Assembly (NCBI RefSeq): GCF_001647285.1
Contig: NZ_LRML01000004.1
Coordinates: forward strand, 310,001 to 374,000
Source: Rufibacter roseus
GTDB lineage: Bacteria; Bacteroidota; Bacteroidia; Cytophagales; Hymenobacteraceae
DNA: 64,000 nucleotides
Direction: 5' to 3'
Below the pieces are notes generated by a model, which saw only the letters and a list, made by a program, of their open reading frames with translations, made no database searches and was not told the DNA's origin. Within the stretch, counting starts at the first letter, position 1. The number at the start of each line of letters is the position of its first letter. This document shows, piece by piece, positions 43,548 to 51,604 of this stretch. A program made the position numbers and the translations under genes.

Positions 43548-43840
43548 AAAATAAAAGATACTACGGCTGCAAAGGCCAACTGGAACCCTAACCCTATAGA
43601 TTTCCAGAGTTTGGTGAAGGAAGAATCATCGGGGTTAATCTTGATGAGGTCAACGGTGAAGCGCTTGCTTTCTTCTTCCTTCCGCTCTTCCTGCGCCTGC
43701 TGCCGGGCAAAGGCATCGGGATCTAAAAGGTGCTGGCAGTGCTCACATCTATCAGCTGGATCATGGTTCCAACTAGACCATTGGCCGCAGTGAGGGCATT
43801 TCTTACTTGATTTCATATCTTTACGTACGGGCTCAGGCAT
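43520..43840 (-). CDS. Zinc-ribbon membrane protein of unknown function
   Basis: 106 residues (98 if the ATG at 43816, before KSSKKCPHCG, is used). The N-terminal zinc ribbon has CPHC and CEHC pairs separated by 14 residues. A charged helix (ARQQAQEERKEEESKRF) leads to a C-terminal membrane segment (QLAFAAVVSFILWLIAVLAG). Role unknown. Confidence 0.75.
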   Translation of the reverse strand: MPEPVRKDMKSSKKCPHCGQWSSWNHDPADRCEHCQHLLDPDAFARQQAQEERKEEESKRFTVDLIKINPDDSSFTKLWKSIGLGFQLAFAAVVSFILWLIAVLAG

Positions 43841-43944
43841 CAGAAGATTGTAAAAACGGAGTGTTCTGTCCCTTCATTCTTTGCTAAAGTAAAACAGGAA
43901 AAGAAAACTATACCATTGTGGCACCTACATCTTCTGAATAAACC

Positions 43945-44006
43945 CTGCTCTGCTTCTGCTTTTAACCTACTTTCTGAAAAACAGGCCCTAAACAGAAGCA
44001 GAGCAG
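43945..44006. repeat. PIR-A palindrome, copy 20, extended by a gene-specific stem
   Basis: CTGCTCTGCTTCTG and CAGAAGCAGAGCAG (14 bp) flank a degenerate core (CTTTTAACCTACTTTCTGAA). It is between divergent starts. Confidence 0.8.
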
Positions 44007-44115
44007 CTACTTCAGCCAGTTCAGGTTTGAAAACAAGCAAAGGTATTTTCTGATAGTCATAGCGGTCTTGCAGATACAGGAAATCTGAAACTGTGGCAAC
44101 GCATTCATTCTTGCT

Positions 44116-44123
44116 TATCTTTG
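44116..44123 (+). promoter_or_regulatory. -7 box (TATCTTTG) of pyrD
   Basis: Full match, 16 bp upstream of the GTG start, leaving room for only about a 10-nt leader. Confidence 0.55.
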
Positions 44124-44139
44124 CCCAAACCCGACTGCC

Positions 44140-45168
44140 GTGTATAAACAACTCATTCGCCCGCTGCTTTTTCAGATGGACCCTGAAAAGGTGCACCACC
44201 TTACCGCCAATACTTTAAAAGGAGCTTTTCAACTACCGCTAACCAAATCTATTTGCCGCTCTATGTTTCAGGTCTCAGACCCTAGGCTGGAGCGTGAGGT
44301 GTTTGGGCTGAAGTTTCCTAATCCGGTAGGACTTGCCGCAGGTTTTGACAAAGACGCACGGCTGATTGATGAGTTCTCTGAGTTGGGTTTCGGGTTTATT
44401 GAAATAGGAACGCTTACCCCTAAAGCGCAGGAAGGAAACCCTAAACCACGCCTGTTTCGGTTACCGCAAGACGGAGCCATTATCAACCGCATGGGCTTTA
44501 ACAACCAAGGAGTTGACAGAGCGGTGGAACAACTGCGCATGCGCAAAAGCAATGTGATTGTGGGCGGCAACATCGGCAAAAACAAAGTCACGCCCAACGA
44601 GCAGGCGCTGCAAGACTACCTCTACTGTTTTGATGCGCTGTATGACGTGGTAGATTATTTTGTGGTGAACGTAAGCTCACCCAACACGCCAGATTTGCGG
44701 GCCTTGCAAGAAAAAGAGCCGCTGCTGGAACTGTTGAGCAATCTACAGAACCGGAACCAAGGCAAAGCTAAGCCAAAGCCCCTACTCCTGAAAATTGCCC
44801 CAGACCTAAATCATGCCCAGTTGAACGACATTGTGGAGATAGCCGTGCAAACGAATCTTTCTGGTGTTATTGCCACCAACACCACCATTAGCCGGGCTAA
44901 TTTGAATACACCGGCGCAGGCCGTAACGGAAATTGGCGCGGGCGGTCTAAGCGGAAAGCCTTTGACCAACGCCTCTACTGAAGTGCTGAAATACCTTCGG
45001 CAGCAGTTGCCACAGCAAGTGAGGTTAGTGGGCGTGGGCGGCATTATGACACCCGAAGATGCCTTGGAGAAGTTAGCGGCCGGCGCCGACTTAGTGCAAC
45101 TTTACACGGGCTTTATTTATGAAGGACCTGCCCTCATAAAGCAAATTAACCAACGCCTTATCAGTTAA
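44140..45168 (+). CDS. pyrD: Dihydroorotate dehydrogenase (quinone), class 2
   Basis: 342 residues. GTG start ([21 protein letters not shown]), chosen because it gives the conserved class-2 N-terminal membrane-binding helices. The FMN barrel shows [52 protein letters not shown] (catalytic Ser) and AGGLSGKPL. It oxidises dihydroorotate to orotate in pyrimidine synthesis and passes electrons to quinone. pyrF, the last step of the same pathway, is 4.2 kb away on the same strand. Confidence 0.97.
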   Translation: MYKQLIRPLLFQMDPEKVHHLTANTLKGAFQLPLTKSICRSMFQVSDPRLEREVFGLKFPNPVGLAAGFDKDARLIDEFSELGFGFIEIGTLTPKAQEGNPKPRLFRLPQDGAIINRMGFNNQGVDRAVEQLRMRKSNVIVGGNIGKNKVTPNEQALQDYLYCFDALYDVVDYFVVNVSSPNTPDLRALQEKEPLLELLSNLQNRNQGKAKPKPLLLKIAPDLNHAQLNDIVEIAVQTNLSGVIATNTTISRANLNTPAQAVTEIGAGGLSGKPLTNASTEVLKYLRQQLPQQVRLVGVGGIMTPEDALEKLAAGADLVQLYTGFIYEGPALIKQINQRLIS

Positions 45169-45264
45169 CTACTCTGTCTTTCACTATATTCAGAGAACCA
45201 TATACAGCTAAATTCTTCCAAACTAATTGAACAGAAAATTGTAGATTTGAGGTTTGGAGATATC

Positions 45265-47931
45265 ATGGCTACGAATACATATAAACGAGATGTAGGGACT
45301 GATCCGCGGCCTAAGAACATGCCGAGGAGTCAGAACGAACCAAAGGGGAAGTTTGAAGGACGGGCTCCTAAAGAGCCCCGGCAGAAAAGGACTTTTTCAG
45401 CCCCTCAGCTGCCTTTTACCTTTCTGAAAGATCGGCGGCTGCAGCTGTTCTTCGGTTTCTTCTTTCTGTTGTCTTCTTTGTACCTGTCTATTGCTTTTGT
45501 CTCGTTCTTGTTCACCGGAGCCGCTGACCAAAGTGTGGTTGAGTCTGTTACTACTTCTGATGTAAAAGAGGCGGGTCTGGAGTCAGAAAATTGGCTGGGC
45601 TTATTTGGCGCCTGGATTTCTGATTACTTTATTAACCGCTGGTTTGGAGTTGCTTCCTTTTTCTTTGTCCCAATGGTCTTTTACATTGGGTACCGTATTG
45701 TTTTCCGCCGCACCAATGTCACCCTATCCTCTATTGTTACCCTTTGCCTGTTTGGCCTGCTATGGGGCAGCATTTCTGCCGGCTACATTGTTCTCACTAG
45801 CCTGAATGTAGAAGGATATGGCTTTCTAAGTGGAGCCATTGGATATGAATCTGCCCTTTGGCTGCAAAGCCTGATTGGTGTAGGCACAGGGTTTTTACTT
45901 GTGTTTTTACTCGTGATGTTCGTGATTTTCTTCTTTGACATCACCACCCTTAACCGGCCTAAAGCCTCTAAGGCCAGTGAACCTGCCGTGGCGGCCAACA
46001 CTGTGGCCAGACCAACAGAATCAGCAGCAAACGTGTATGCTTCTCCTTCTGTGGCCATGAACCACCTCACCAACCCGACCGGCACACTTGAACCCGAAGA
46101 AGAGGAAGAGCAAGAGCCCACTATAGAGCCGGAAGAAGAATTCACACCACCATTTGCCGTGCAGCAACAGGTATCTGCTGCTGCTAAGGAACTAATTATT
46201 GATCAAGAAGAAGAGAATGAAGTCGAATTATTCGCTGAAAATGATCTTCCCGTTACTCCGCGGCCCACTACTTCCACTTCCGTTCCGCTGTCTCTGGAGG
46301 TAGAAGACGATGTGCTGATCATTGAAAATGAGCAGAATGTACCGGCACTGGAAGATGAGGAGTTAGATTTGGACATAGCCAAAGTGGAGCCGGAAGACGA
46401 AGCCGACACCTTGACGAGTGAAAACTATGATCCTACCTTGGATTTGCCGCGCTACCAGTATCCTTCTATTGATTTACTCACCGATTACGGCGCCGCCAAA
46501 GTACAGGTAACCAAAGAAGAACTGGAGGCAAACAAAGACAAAATTGTAGAAACCCTCGGTAACTATAGCATTGGCATAGCCAGCATAAAAGCGACCATTG
46601 GCCCTACCGTTACACTGTATGAAATAGTACCAGAGGCTGGTGTGCGTATTTCCAAAATCAAAAGCCTTGAAGATGATATTGCTTTGAGTTTGGCTGCCCT
46701 AGGAATCCGGATCATCGCTCCTATTCCGGGTAAAGGCACTATTGGTATTGAGGTACCGAACAAGAAAAAGGAAATGGTGCCTATCAAGGCAATTTTGAGT
46801 ACTGAGAAGTTCATGAAGAGCGAAATGGATTTGCCTATCGCCTTCGGAAAAACCATCACGAACGAAGTATTTATCACTGACTTGGCCAAAATGCCTCACT
46901 TACTTATGGCGGGTGCCACGGGGCAGGGTAAATCGGTAGGTTTGAACGCCATACTTACTTCGCTGTTGTACAAGCGCCACCCCTCACAGCTCAAATTTGT
47001 GTTGGTAGACCCTAAAAAAGTGGAATTGTCGCTGTTCAACAAGATTGAACGCCATTTCCTGGCCAAACTGCCTGACACAGATGAAGCCATCATTACTGAT
47101 ACAAAGAAAGTAGTTAACACGCTGAACTCGCTCTGTATGGAGATGGACCAGCGCTATGACCTTTTGAAGGAGGCAGGTTGCCGCAACCTAAAGGAGTACA
47201 ACCTTAAATTTGTAGAGCGACGCCTCAATCCAAAGAAAGGGCACCGCTTTATGCCGTACATCGTGTTGGTAATTGATGAGTTAGCTGACTTGATGATGAC
47301 CGCCGGTAAAGAAGTGGAAACACCTATTGCCCGTTTGGCCCAGCTGGCCCGTGCCATTGGTATTCACTTAGTGGTGGCCACACAGCGTCCATCAGTGAAC
47401 GTAATCACAGGTATTATCAAAGCCAACTTCCCGGCTCGTATATCTTTCAAAGTAACGTCTAAAATTGACTCACGTACAATCCTGGACACTGGCGGAGCCG
47501 ATCAGTTAATTGGCCAGGGCGACATGCTGTTCTCACTGGGTTCAGACCTGATCAGGGTACAGTGCGCGTTCGTTGACACCCCTGAGGTTGATCGTATCTG
47601 TGATTTCATTGGTGAACAACAGGGCTATCCGGATGCGTATATGCTGCCAGAGTTTGTAGGCGATGACAGCGGCAACGAAAAAGCCGAGTTCGACCCTAGC
47701 AACAAAGACGCTATGTTTGAAGAAGCAGCCCGGATTGTGGTGACTCACCAACAGGGAAGTACTTCTTTGCTGCAACGCCGCCTGAAGCTGGGCTATAACC
47801 GCGCAGGCCGTTTAATTGACCAATTAGAAGCCGCCGGCGTGGTTGGTCCGTTTGAAGGAAGCAAAGCCCGTGAAGTTTTAATTCCAGATGAATACAGTTT
47901 GGAACAGTTATTGAATAACATGAATCCATAA
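45265..47931 (+). CDS. ftsK: DNA translocase FtsK/SpoIIIE
   Basis: 888 residues from the ATG at 45265 (MATNTYKRDVGTDPRP), with GGAG upstream. Four N-terminal membrane segments, a Glu/Pro-rich acidic linker (EPEEEEEQEPTIEPEEEF), and the alpha/beta motor with Walker A GATGQGKS at 550-557 and Walker B VLVIDELADLMM. The C-terminal gamma winged helix (LLQRRLKLGYNRAGRLIDQL) reads KOPS-type sites. It pumps chromosome dimers through the division septum for XerCD resolution. lolA follows after 37 bp. Confidence 0.97.
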   Translation: MATNTYKRDVGTDPRPKNMPRSQNEPKGKFEGRAPKEPRQKRTFSAPQLPFTFLKDRRLQLFFGFFFLLSSLYLSIAFVSFLFTGAADQSVVESVTTSDVKEAGLESENWLGLFGAWISDYFINRWFGVASFFFVPMVFYIGYRIVFRRTNVTLSSIVTLCLFGLLWGSISAGYIVLTSLNVEGYGFLSGAIGYESALWLQSLIGVGTGFLLVFLLVMFVIFFFDITTLNRPKASKASEPAVAANTVARPTESAANVYASPSVAMNHLTNPTGTLEPEEEEEQEPTIEPEEEFTPPFAVQQQVSAAAKELIIDQEEENEVELFAENDLPVTPRPTTSTSVPLSLEVEDDVLIIENEQNVPALEDEELDLDIAKVEPEDEADTLTSENYDPTLDLPRYQYPSIDLLTDYGAAKVQVTKEELEANKDKIVETLGNYSIGIASIKATIGPTVTLYEIVPEAGVRISKIKSLEDDIALSLAALGIRIIAPIPGKGTIGIEVPNKKKEMVPIKAILSTEKFMKSEMDLPIAFGKTITNEVFITDLAKMPHLLMAGATGQGKSVGLNAILTSLLYKRHPSQLKFVLVDPKKVELSLFNKIERHFLAKLPDTDEAIITDTKKVVNTLNSLCMEMDQRYDLLKEAGCRNLKEYNLKFVERRLNPKKGHRFMPYIVLVIDELADLMMTAGKEVETPIARLAQLARAIGIHLVVATQRPSVNVITGIIKANFPARISFKVTSKIDSRTILDTGGADQLIGQGDMLFSLGSDLIRVQCAFVDTPEVDRICDFIGEQQGYPDAYMLPEFVGDDSGNEKAEFDPSNKDAMFEEAARIVVTHQQGSTSLLQRRLKLGYNRAGRLIDQLEAAGVVGPFEGSKAREVLIPDEYSLEQLLNNMNP

Positions 47932-47968
47932 CGTAGGAATTCATTTATTCTCATTTAACTATAGAACC

Positions 47969-48622
47969 ATGAAAAGATTATTTTCTATGCTGCTCGCTCT
48001 CTTAGCTGTTGTTCAGATAGCAAGCGCGCAGAATAATACCAAAGACCCGCAGGCAGAGAAGATTCTGGATGCCATGAGCAAGAAGTACCAAAGCATGAAA
48101 GCTTTCAGGGCTTCTTTCTCTCAAACTACTGAGAGTCCTTCTGCCAAAGCGAAGGAGACTATTAATGGCGACATAACGGTGGCCGGCAATAAATTCAGAC
48201 TGGCGGTAGCCGGACAGGAAATCATCAACAACGGCACTACCATCTGGACTTACATGAAAGATGTAAACGAAGTGAACATCTCTGACTTTGACCCGGATGA
48301 TCAGGAAATGACACCTAACCAAATCTATTCGCTTTACAAGAAAGGCTACAAGTATTATTACGCCGGTGAAGCAAAAGAGGGCGGTGAGGCCGTACATGTG
48401 ATAGAATTAACTCCGGAAGATCGGCAGAACCAGGTGTTCAAGATCCGGATGCACATCAGCAAGAAGGACAACACCCTGAAATCATGGAAAATGTTCCGCA
48501 AAAACGGCAACCGCTATACGTACACCATTAAAAAATTCACACCCAACCCAACCCTTGAAGCAAACTACTTCGCGTTTGACAAGAGCAAGTACAAAGGCGT
48601 GAATGTAGTGGATCTCAGATAG
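47969..48622 (+). CDS. lolA: LolA-like outer-membrane lipoprotein carrier
   Basis: 217 residues, signal peptide to ASAQ. The LolA fold is visible as AEKILDAMSKKYQSMKAFRASFSQ, then KETINGDITVAGNKFRLAV and GTTIWTYMKDVNEVNI. It should ferry lipoproteins across the periplasm. In the same transcription unit as ftsK, a common Bacteroidota order. Confidence 0.92.
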   Translation: MKRLFSMLLALLAVVQIASAQNNTKDPQAEKILDAMSKKYQSMKAFRASFSQTTESPSAKAKETINGDITVAGNKFRLAVAGQEIINNGTTIWTYMKDVNEVNISDFDPDDQEMTPNQIYSLYKKGYKYYYAGEAKEGGEAVHVIELTPEDRQNQVFKIRMHISKKDNTLKSWKMFRKNGNRYTYTIKKFTPNPTLEANYFAFDKSKYKGVNVVDLR

Positions 48623-48629
48623 AATCAGG

Positions 48630-48653
48630 TAGCACGTATCAAGTATCAAGACA
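48630..48653. repeat. Degenerate TATCAAG short tandem repeat after lolA
   Basis: AGCACGTATCAAGTATCAAG then ACA; two TATCAAG units 8 bp apart. Confidence 0.5.
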
Positions 48654-48654
48654 A

Positions 48655-48692
48655 AGAGGCTCCTGCTTTAAAGCAGGGGCCTCTTCTGTTTT
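48655..48692 (+). terminator. Terminator after ftsK-lolA
   Basis: AGAGGCTCCTGCTT pairs with AAGCAGGGGCCTCT (one wobble), then TCTGTTTT. The T-run is also the left arm of the next PIR-A copy. Confidence 0.85.
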
Positions 48693-48723
48693 AGTGCTGT
48701 TTTCTGAAAAGAATAGCTAAAAG
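48686..48723. repeat. PIR-A palindrome, copy 21
   Basis: CTGTTTTAGTGCTG, centre TTTTCTGAAAAG, right arm AATAGCTAAAAG with mismatches; 64 bp after the lolA stop. Confidence 0.7.
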
Positions 48724-48736
48724 GGCACTCAGCAAA

Positions 48737-48777
48737 GACTCTCGCAGGTCCTCCGGACGCTACGAGGTCGTTTGAGC
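48737..48777. repeat. GACCTCGCAG hairpin repeat, copy 3 (inverted, diverged)
   Basis: On the minus strand GCTCAAACGACCTCGTAGCG then TCCGGAGGACCTGCGAGAG; the CTCG.../...CGAG stem is kept. Confidence 0.65.
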
Positions 48778-48822
48778 AGGCGGTTTGGTATCAGCAGGCG
48801 AACTGAACCCACCCCTACCCCT

Positions 48823-49268
48823 CGAGTCCTGAGTCATCAAATAATATAGAAAAGATACCATTCCCACTCTTGCCTTTCCTGCGGGAGCGGGCAACGCAGT
48901 GCCAAGGGCACGCAGGCGCTTAGCGGGAGCACGAGACGAAGGTTCAAATTAGTAGTAGCCACCGATACAATGGAACTTCGCACGGCTGCCAAGTGGTAAA
49001 ATAATTGGAGCCCCTCCTGTCTGAGCGGCAGCGAGTCAGGGGCTTCTTGATTCTTTTGGTTACTTTTCTCATCAAGGAGAAAAGTGACAAACCCCAGCAG
49101 GGAGAGAAGAAGCTAGAAATATAGGAATAGCGGTTGTGGGAGCAAAAGCCGTAGAGGTTGTTGGTGAGAACACGCAACAACGGCGGAAGGTACAGCGGTG
49201 TTGGGAGTAAAAGTGCTGGTAGAATATTGCATCTTCGTTAGATCCTTCGGCTAGCGCTCAGGATGACC
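48823..49268 (-). repeat. E447 dispersed element, copy 2
   Basis: Inverted relative to 13685-14131, 446 bp. It has the same block order on the minus strand: GTCATCCTGAGCG..., CCGCCGTTGTTGC, TCACCAACAAC, GCTTTTGCTCCCA, GTCACTTTTCTCCTTGATG, ACCAAAAGAATCAAGAAGCCC, CTCGTGCTCCCGCTAAGCGC, CGCTCCCGCAGGAAA, GACTCAGGACTCG. It has an extra GAGAAAAGTAAC arm next to CTTGAT that copy 1 has partly lost (GTTCAACCTAAC), allowing a 10-12 bp hairpin. Confidence 0.85.
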
Positions 49269-49303
49269 AGAAGAAGTAGAATTTGAATTATGTTAGCTGA
49301 AAC

Positions 49304-49342
49304 CTGTTTTTCATCCATTTCCCTAAAAACAAGGCAAAAACA
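49304..49342. repeat. PIR-A palindrome, copy 22 (degenerate)
   Basis: CTGTTTTTCATCC, centre ATTTCCCTAAAAA, right arm CAAGGCAAAAACA. It ends 4 bp before the pyrF -7 box, so it covers the -33 region. Confidence 0.45.
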
Positions 49343-49345
49343 ACT

Positions 49346-49353
49346 TAGCTTTG
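49346..49353 (+). promoter_or_regulatory. -7 box (TAGCTTTG) of pyrF
   Basis: Full match 25 bp before the ATG at 49378. It includes the TTG at 49351, which therefore cannot be the translation start. Confidence 0.6.
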
Positions 49354-49377
49354 CAACAACCCAATCCTGCCAAAACT

Positions 49378-50208
49378 ATGACCAGAGACCAGCTATTTGA
49401 GCAAATCCAACGCAAGCGTTCTTATCTGTGCGTTGGCCTAGACACCGACATAAAAAAAATCCCGCCGCACTTACTCAACCACGAAGACCCAATTTTTGAG
49501 TTTAACCGTCAGATCATTGAGGCAACGTCAGATCTGTGTGTGGCATATAAACCTAACATTGCCTTTTATGAAGCCCATGGCCCCAAAGGCTGGGTGAGCC
49601 TACAGAAAACATTGGAAGTTATTCCGCAAGATGTCTTCACCATAGCAGATGCCAAACGTGGCGACATCGGCAACACATCAGAGCTATACGCGAGGGCATT
49701 TTTTGAGCAGATGAATTTCGACTCCATCACGGTGGCACCCTACATGGGCGTTGACTCGGTGCAGCCATTCCTGCAGTTCCCAAACAAATGGGTAATTCTG
49801 CTGGCACTCACCTCTAACCCGGGGCACGATGACTTCCAGATGCTGAGTGTGGTATCACATGGCAAATCATATTTCTTATTTGAGAAGGTGTTGGAAAAAA
49901 GTCAAGCTTGGGGTACGCCAGAAAATTTAATGTACGTGGTAGGCGCTACCCGCTCAGATTATGTAGAAAGAATAAGAGCCTTAGCGCCAGATAGTTTCTT
50001 GTTGGTGCCTGGCGTGGGCGCTCAGGGAGGAAGTCTTGAGGAGATTTCAAAATTCGGAATGAACAGCCATTGCGGTTTGTTAGTAAATTCTGCAAGACAA
50101 ATTATTTACGCCTCACAAGGAGAAGATTTTGCAGAAAAAGCGAGAGAAGCGGCCTTGGCAGTACAGCAGGAAATGGACCGCTACCTGAACGACTATTTAC
50201 CTGCCTAA
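49378..50208 (+). CDS. pyrF: Orotidine 5'-phosphate decarboxylase
   Basis: 276 residues from the ATG at 49378. Signatures: [31 protein letters not shown], the catalytic [20 protein letters not shown] with K93, and [17 protein letters not shown]. This is the longer type-2 OMP decarboxylase, final step to UMP. Terminated by a PIR-A copy 2 bp after its stop, then coupled loosely to the DUF2851 gene. Confidence 0.96.
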   Translation: MTRDQLFEQIQRKRSYLCVGLDTDIKKIPPHLLNHEDPIFEFNRQIIEATSDLCVAYKPNIAFYEAHGPKGWVSLQKTLEVIPQDVFTIADAKRGDIGNTSELYARAFFEQMNFDSITVAPYMGVDSVQPFLQFPNKWVILLALTSNPGHDDFQMLSVVSHGKSYFLFEKVLEKSQAWGTPENLMYVVGATRSDYVERIRALAPDSFLLVPGVGAQGGSLEEISKFGMNSHCGLLVNSARQIIYASQGEDFAEKAREAALAVQQEMDRYLNDYLPA

Positions 50209-50209
50209 G

Positions 50210-50247
50210 CGTTTTAGACCTAATTAAAGGAAATCAGCTGGAAAACG
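50210..50247. repeat. PIR-A palindrome, copy 23
   Basis: CGTTTTAGACCTA, centre ATTAAAGGAAAT, right arm CAGCTGGAAAACG; starts 2 bp after the pyrF stop. Confidence 0.75.
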
Positions 50248-50250
50248 GCA

Positions 50251-50301
50251 ACAGCCTTTCGGGCGCTCCTGCGTAAGAACAGGAGACGCACGAAAGGCTG
50301 T
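50251..50301 (+). other. Hairpin ending 3 bp before a start codon
   Basis: ACAGCCTTTCG (50251-50261) pairs with CGAAAGGCTGT (50291-50301); inner CTCCTG (50267-50272) pairs with CAGGAG (50280-50285) around CGTAAGAA. TCT then separates it from the ATG of the DUF2851 gene. The only AGGAG-like sequence near that ATG is in the inner stem. Confidence 0.7.
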
Positions 50302-50304
50302 TCT

Positions 50305-51600
50305 ATGAAAGAGGATTTTCTGCACTACATCTGGCAATACCAGTATTTCCACAAAGAACAACTGCAAACCACCGCAGGCGAGGAAGTGGTAGTGCTACAC
50401 CCTGGCTTCTACAACAAAGGAGACGCTGGCCCAGATTTTTCCTCGGCGCGGGTACTAATTAACAACACTGAATGGGCTGGAAGTGTGGAAATACACTTAA
50501 AATCATCTGACTGGCGGCGCCACCAGCACCAGCATGATGCTAAGTATAATCAAGTAATTCTGCATGTGGTGTGGGAAGAAGACGAACCTGTGCGCCGGCA
50601 AGAAGGAACTCTTATGCCCACTCTTGAACTGAAAGGACTGGTAAATCTGCCGTTGCAGGCGCAGTACCAAGAACTGTTCTGGAGCAAAGAGATCATTCCC
50701 TGCGCTCCTCAGGCACCAAAGATTGATTCCGTGCACAAATCTTCCATGATGGATAAAACCTTGGTGGAGCGATTGGAGCTTAAAGCGGGTCTTGTGCTGG
50801 AAAGGCTGGAACAAAACAAGCAGGATTGGGAAGCCACTGTTTACCAAACCATGGCTTACGGCTTTGGATTTAAAATAAACCAAGATGGCTTTCTGCGGCT
50901 TACACAGGTACTGCCATGGAACATAATAAACCGGTACTGCAATAACCCAAACCAACTGGAAGCTCTTCTTTTCGGACAAGCTGGTTTTTTACATGTTGCA
51001 GAAACAGCCATTGCCGACGAATACGTGCAAACCTTAGCAAAAGAACACCGCTTCCTCGCTCATAAGCACAACCTCTCCCAGCCCTTGCCCAAGAGCGCAT
51101 GGAACATGCTTCGCTTGAGGCCCGCTAATTTTCCGGCAGTGCGACTGGGTCAGTTTTTTGCCGTTCTGCAGGCGCACCCGCACCTATGGTCGGAGTTGGC
51201 TCTCTGTGACAGCAAAGAAAACTATTACCGCTACTTCCTTCAAACTCCACCTATTTACTGGCAACAGCATTATGCCCCTGGCAAACCATCAGCCCACCAG
51301 TTCCCGCACATAGGTGAAGAGAGCATACAGAACCTGTTAATCAATGTGGTGGCGCCATTACTGGTAGCCTATGGCAAGCGCATGGGCAATGAAACGTATC
51401 AAGATAAAGCCATAGAGTTGCTGGAGAGCCTAGGTAAAGAACAAAACAGAATCACTAGGTTGTACAGCAATTTAGGTTTCACCCATAGAAGTGCCGCTGA
51501 CTCTCAGGCGCTCATTGGCCTCTACCACACGTACTGTACACCCCGAAAATGCGTACATTGCGCTGTTGGCCATCGCCTGATGAAACAGAACCTCACCTAA
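50305..51600 (+). CDS. DUF2851 family protein
   Basis: 431 residues. The family start MKEDFLHYIWQYQYFHKEQL is intact; GFYNKGDAGPDFSSARVLIN and WAGSVEIHLKSSDWRRHQHQ carry conserved Asp/Glu/Lys residues reminiscent of a nuclease-like fold. The C-terminus has a possible Cys/His metal site (HTYCTPRKCVHCAVGHRLM). Function unknown. It lies 97 bp downstream of pyrF and 4 bp upstream of a membrane-protein gene. Confidence 0.88.
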   Translation: MKEDFLHYIWQYQYFHKEQLQTTAGEEVVVLHPGFYNKGDAGPDFSSARVLINNTEWAGSVEIHLKSSDWRRHQHQHDAKYNQVILHVVWEEDEPVRRQEGTLMPTLELKGLVNLPLQAQYQELFWSKEIIPCAPQAPKIDSVHKSSMMDKTLVERLELKAGLVLERLEQNKQDWEATVYQTMAYGFGFKINQDGFLRLTQVLPWNIINRYCNNPNQLEALLFGQAGFLHVAETAIADEYVQTLAKEHRFLAHKHNLSQPLPKSAWNMLRLRPANFPAVRLGQFFAVLQAHPHLWSELALCDSKENYYRYFLQTPPIYWQQHYAPGKPSAHQFPHIGEESIQNLLINVVAPLLVAYGKRMGNETYQDKAIELLESLGKEQNRITRLYSNLGFTHRSAADSQALIGLYHTYCTPRKCVHCAVGHRLMKQNLT

Positions 51601-51604
51601 TTCA

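Larger units (their letters stand above)
48623..49377. other. 755-bp repeat-rich gap without a supported gene
   Basis: Holds a terminator, a PIR-A copy, a diverged GACCTCGCAG hairpin, E447 copy 2 (minus orientation), a degenerate PIR-A copy and the pyrF -7 box. The 78-codon minus-strand frame containing KVTKRIKKPLTRCRSDRRG lies inside E447 and is not preserved in the other copy. Confidence 0.8.

Noticed and set aside
48944-48962. GGTTCAAAT looked like a tRNA T-arm
   Set aside because: No matching acceptor, D or anticodon stems; the same segment recurs in E447 copy 1 with changes.
48944-49180. 78-codon minus-strand frame with RIKKPLTRCRSDRRG
   Set aside because: Lies inside E447; the frame is broken in the other copy, so coding is not supported.
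49351-49377. TTG start giving a pyrF product nine residues longer
   Set aside because: The TTG is part of the TAGCTTTG -7 box, upstream of where transcription should begin.
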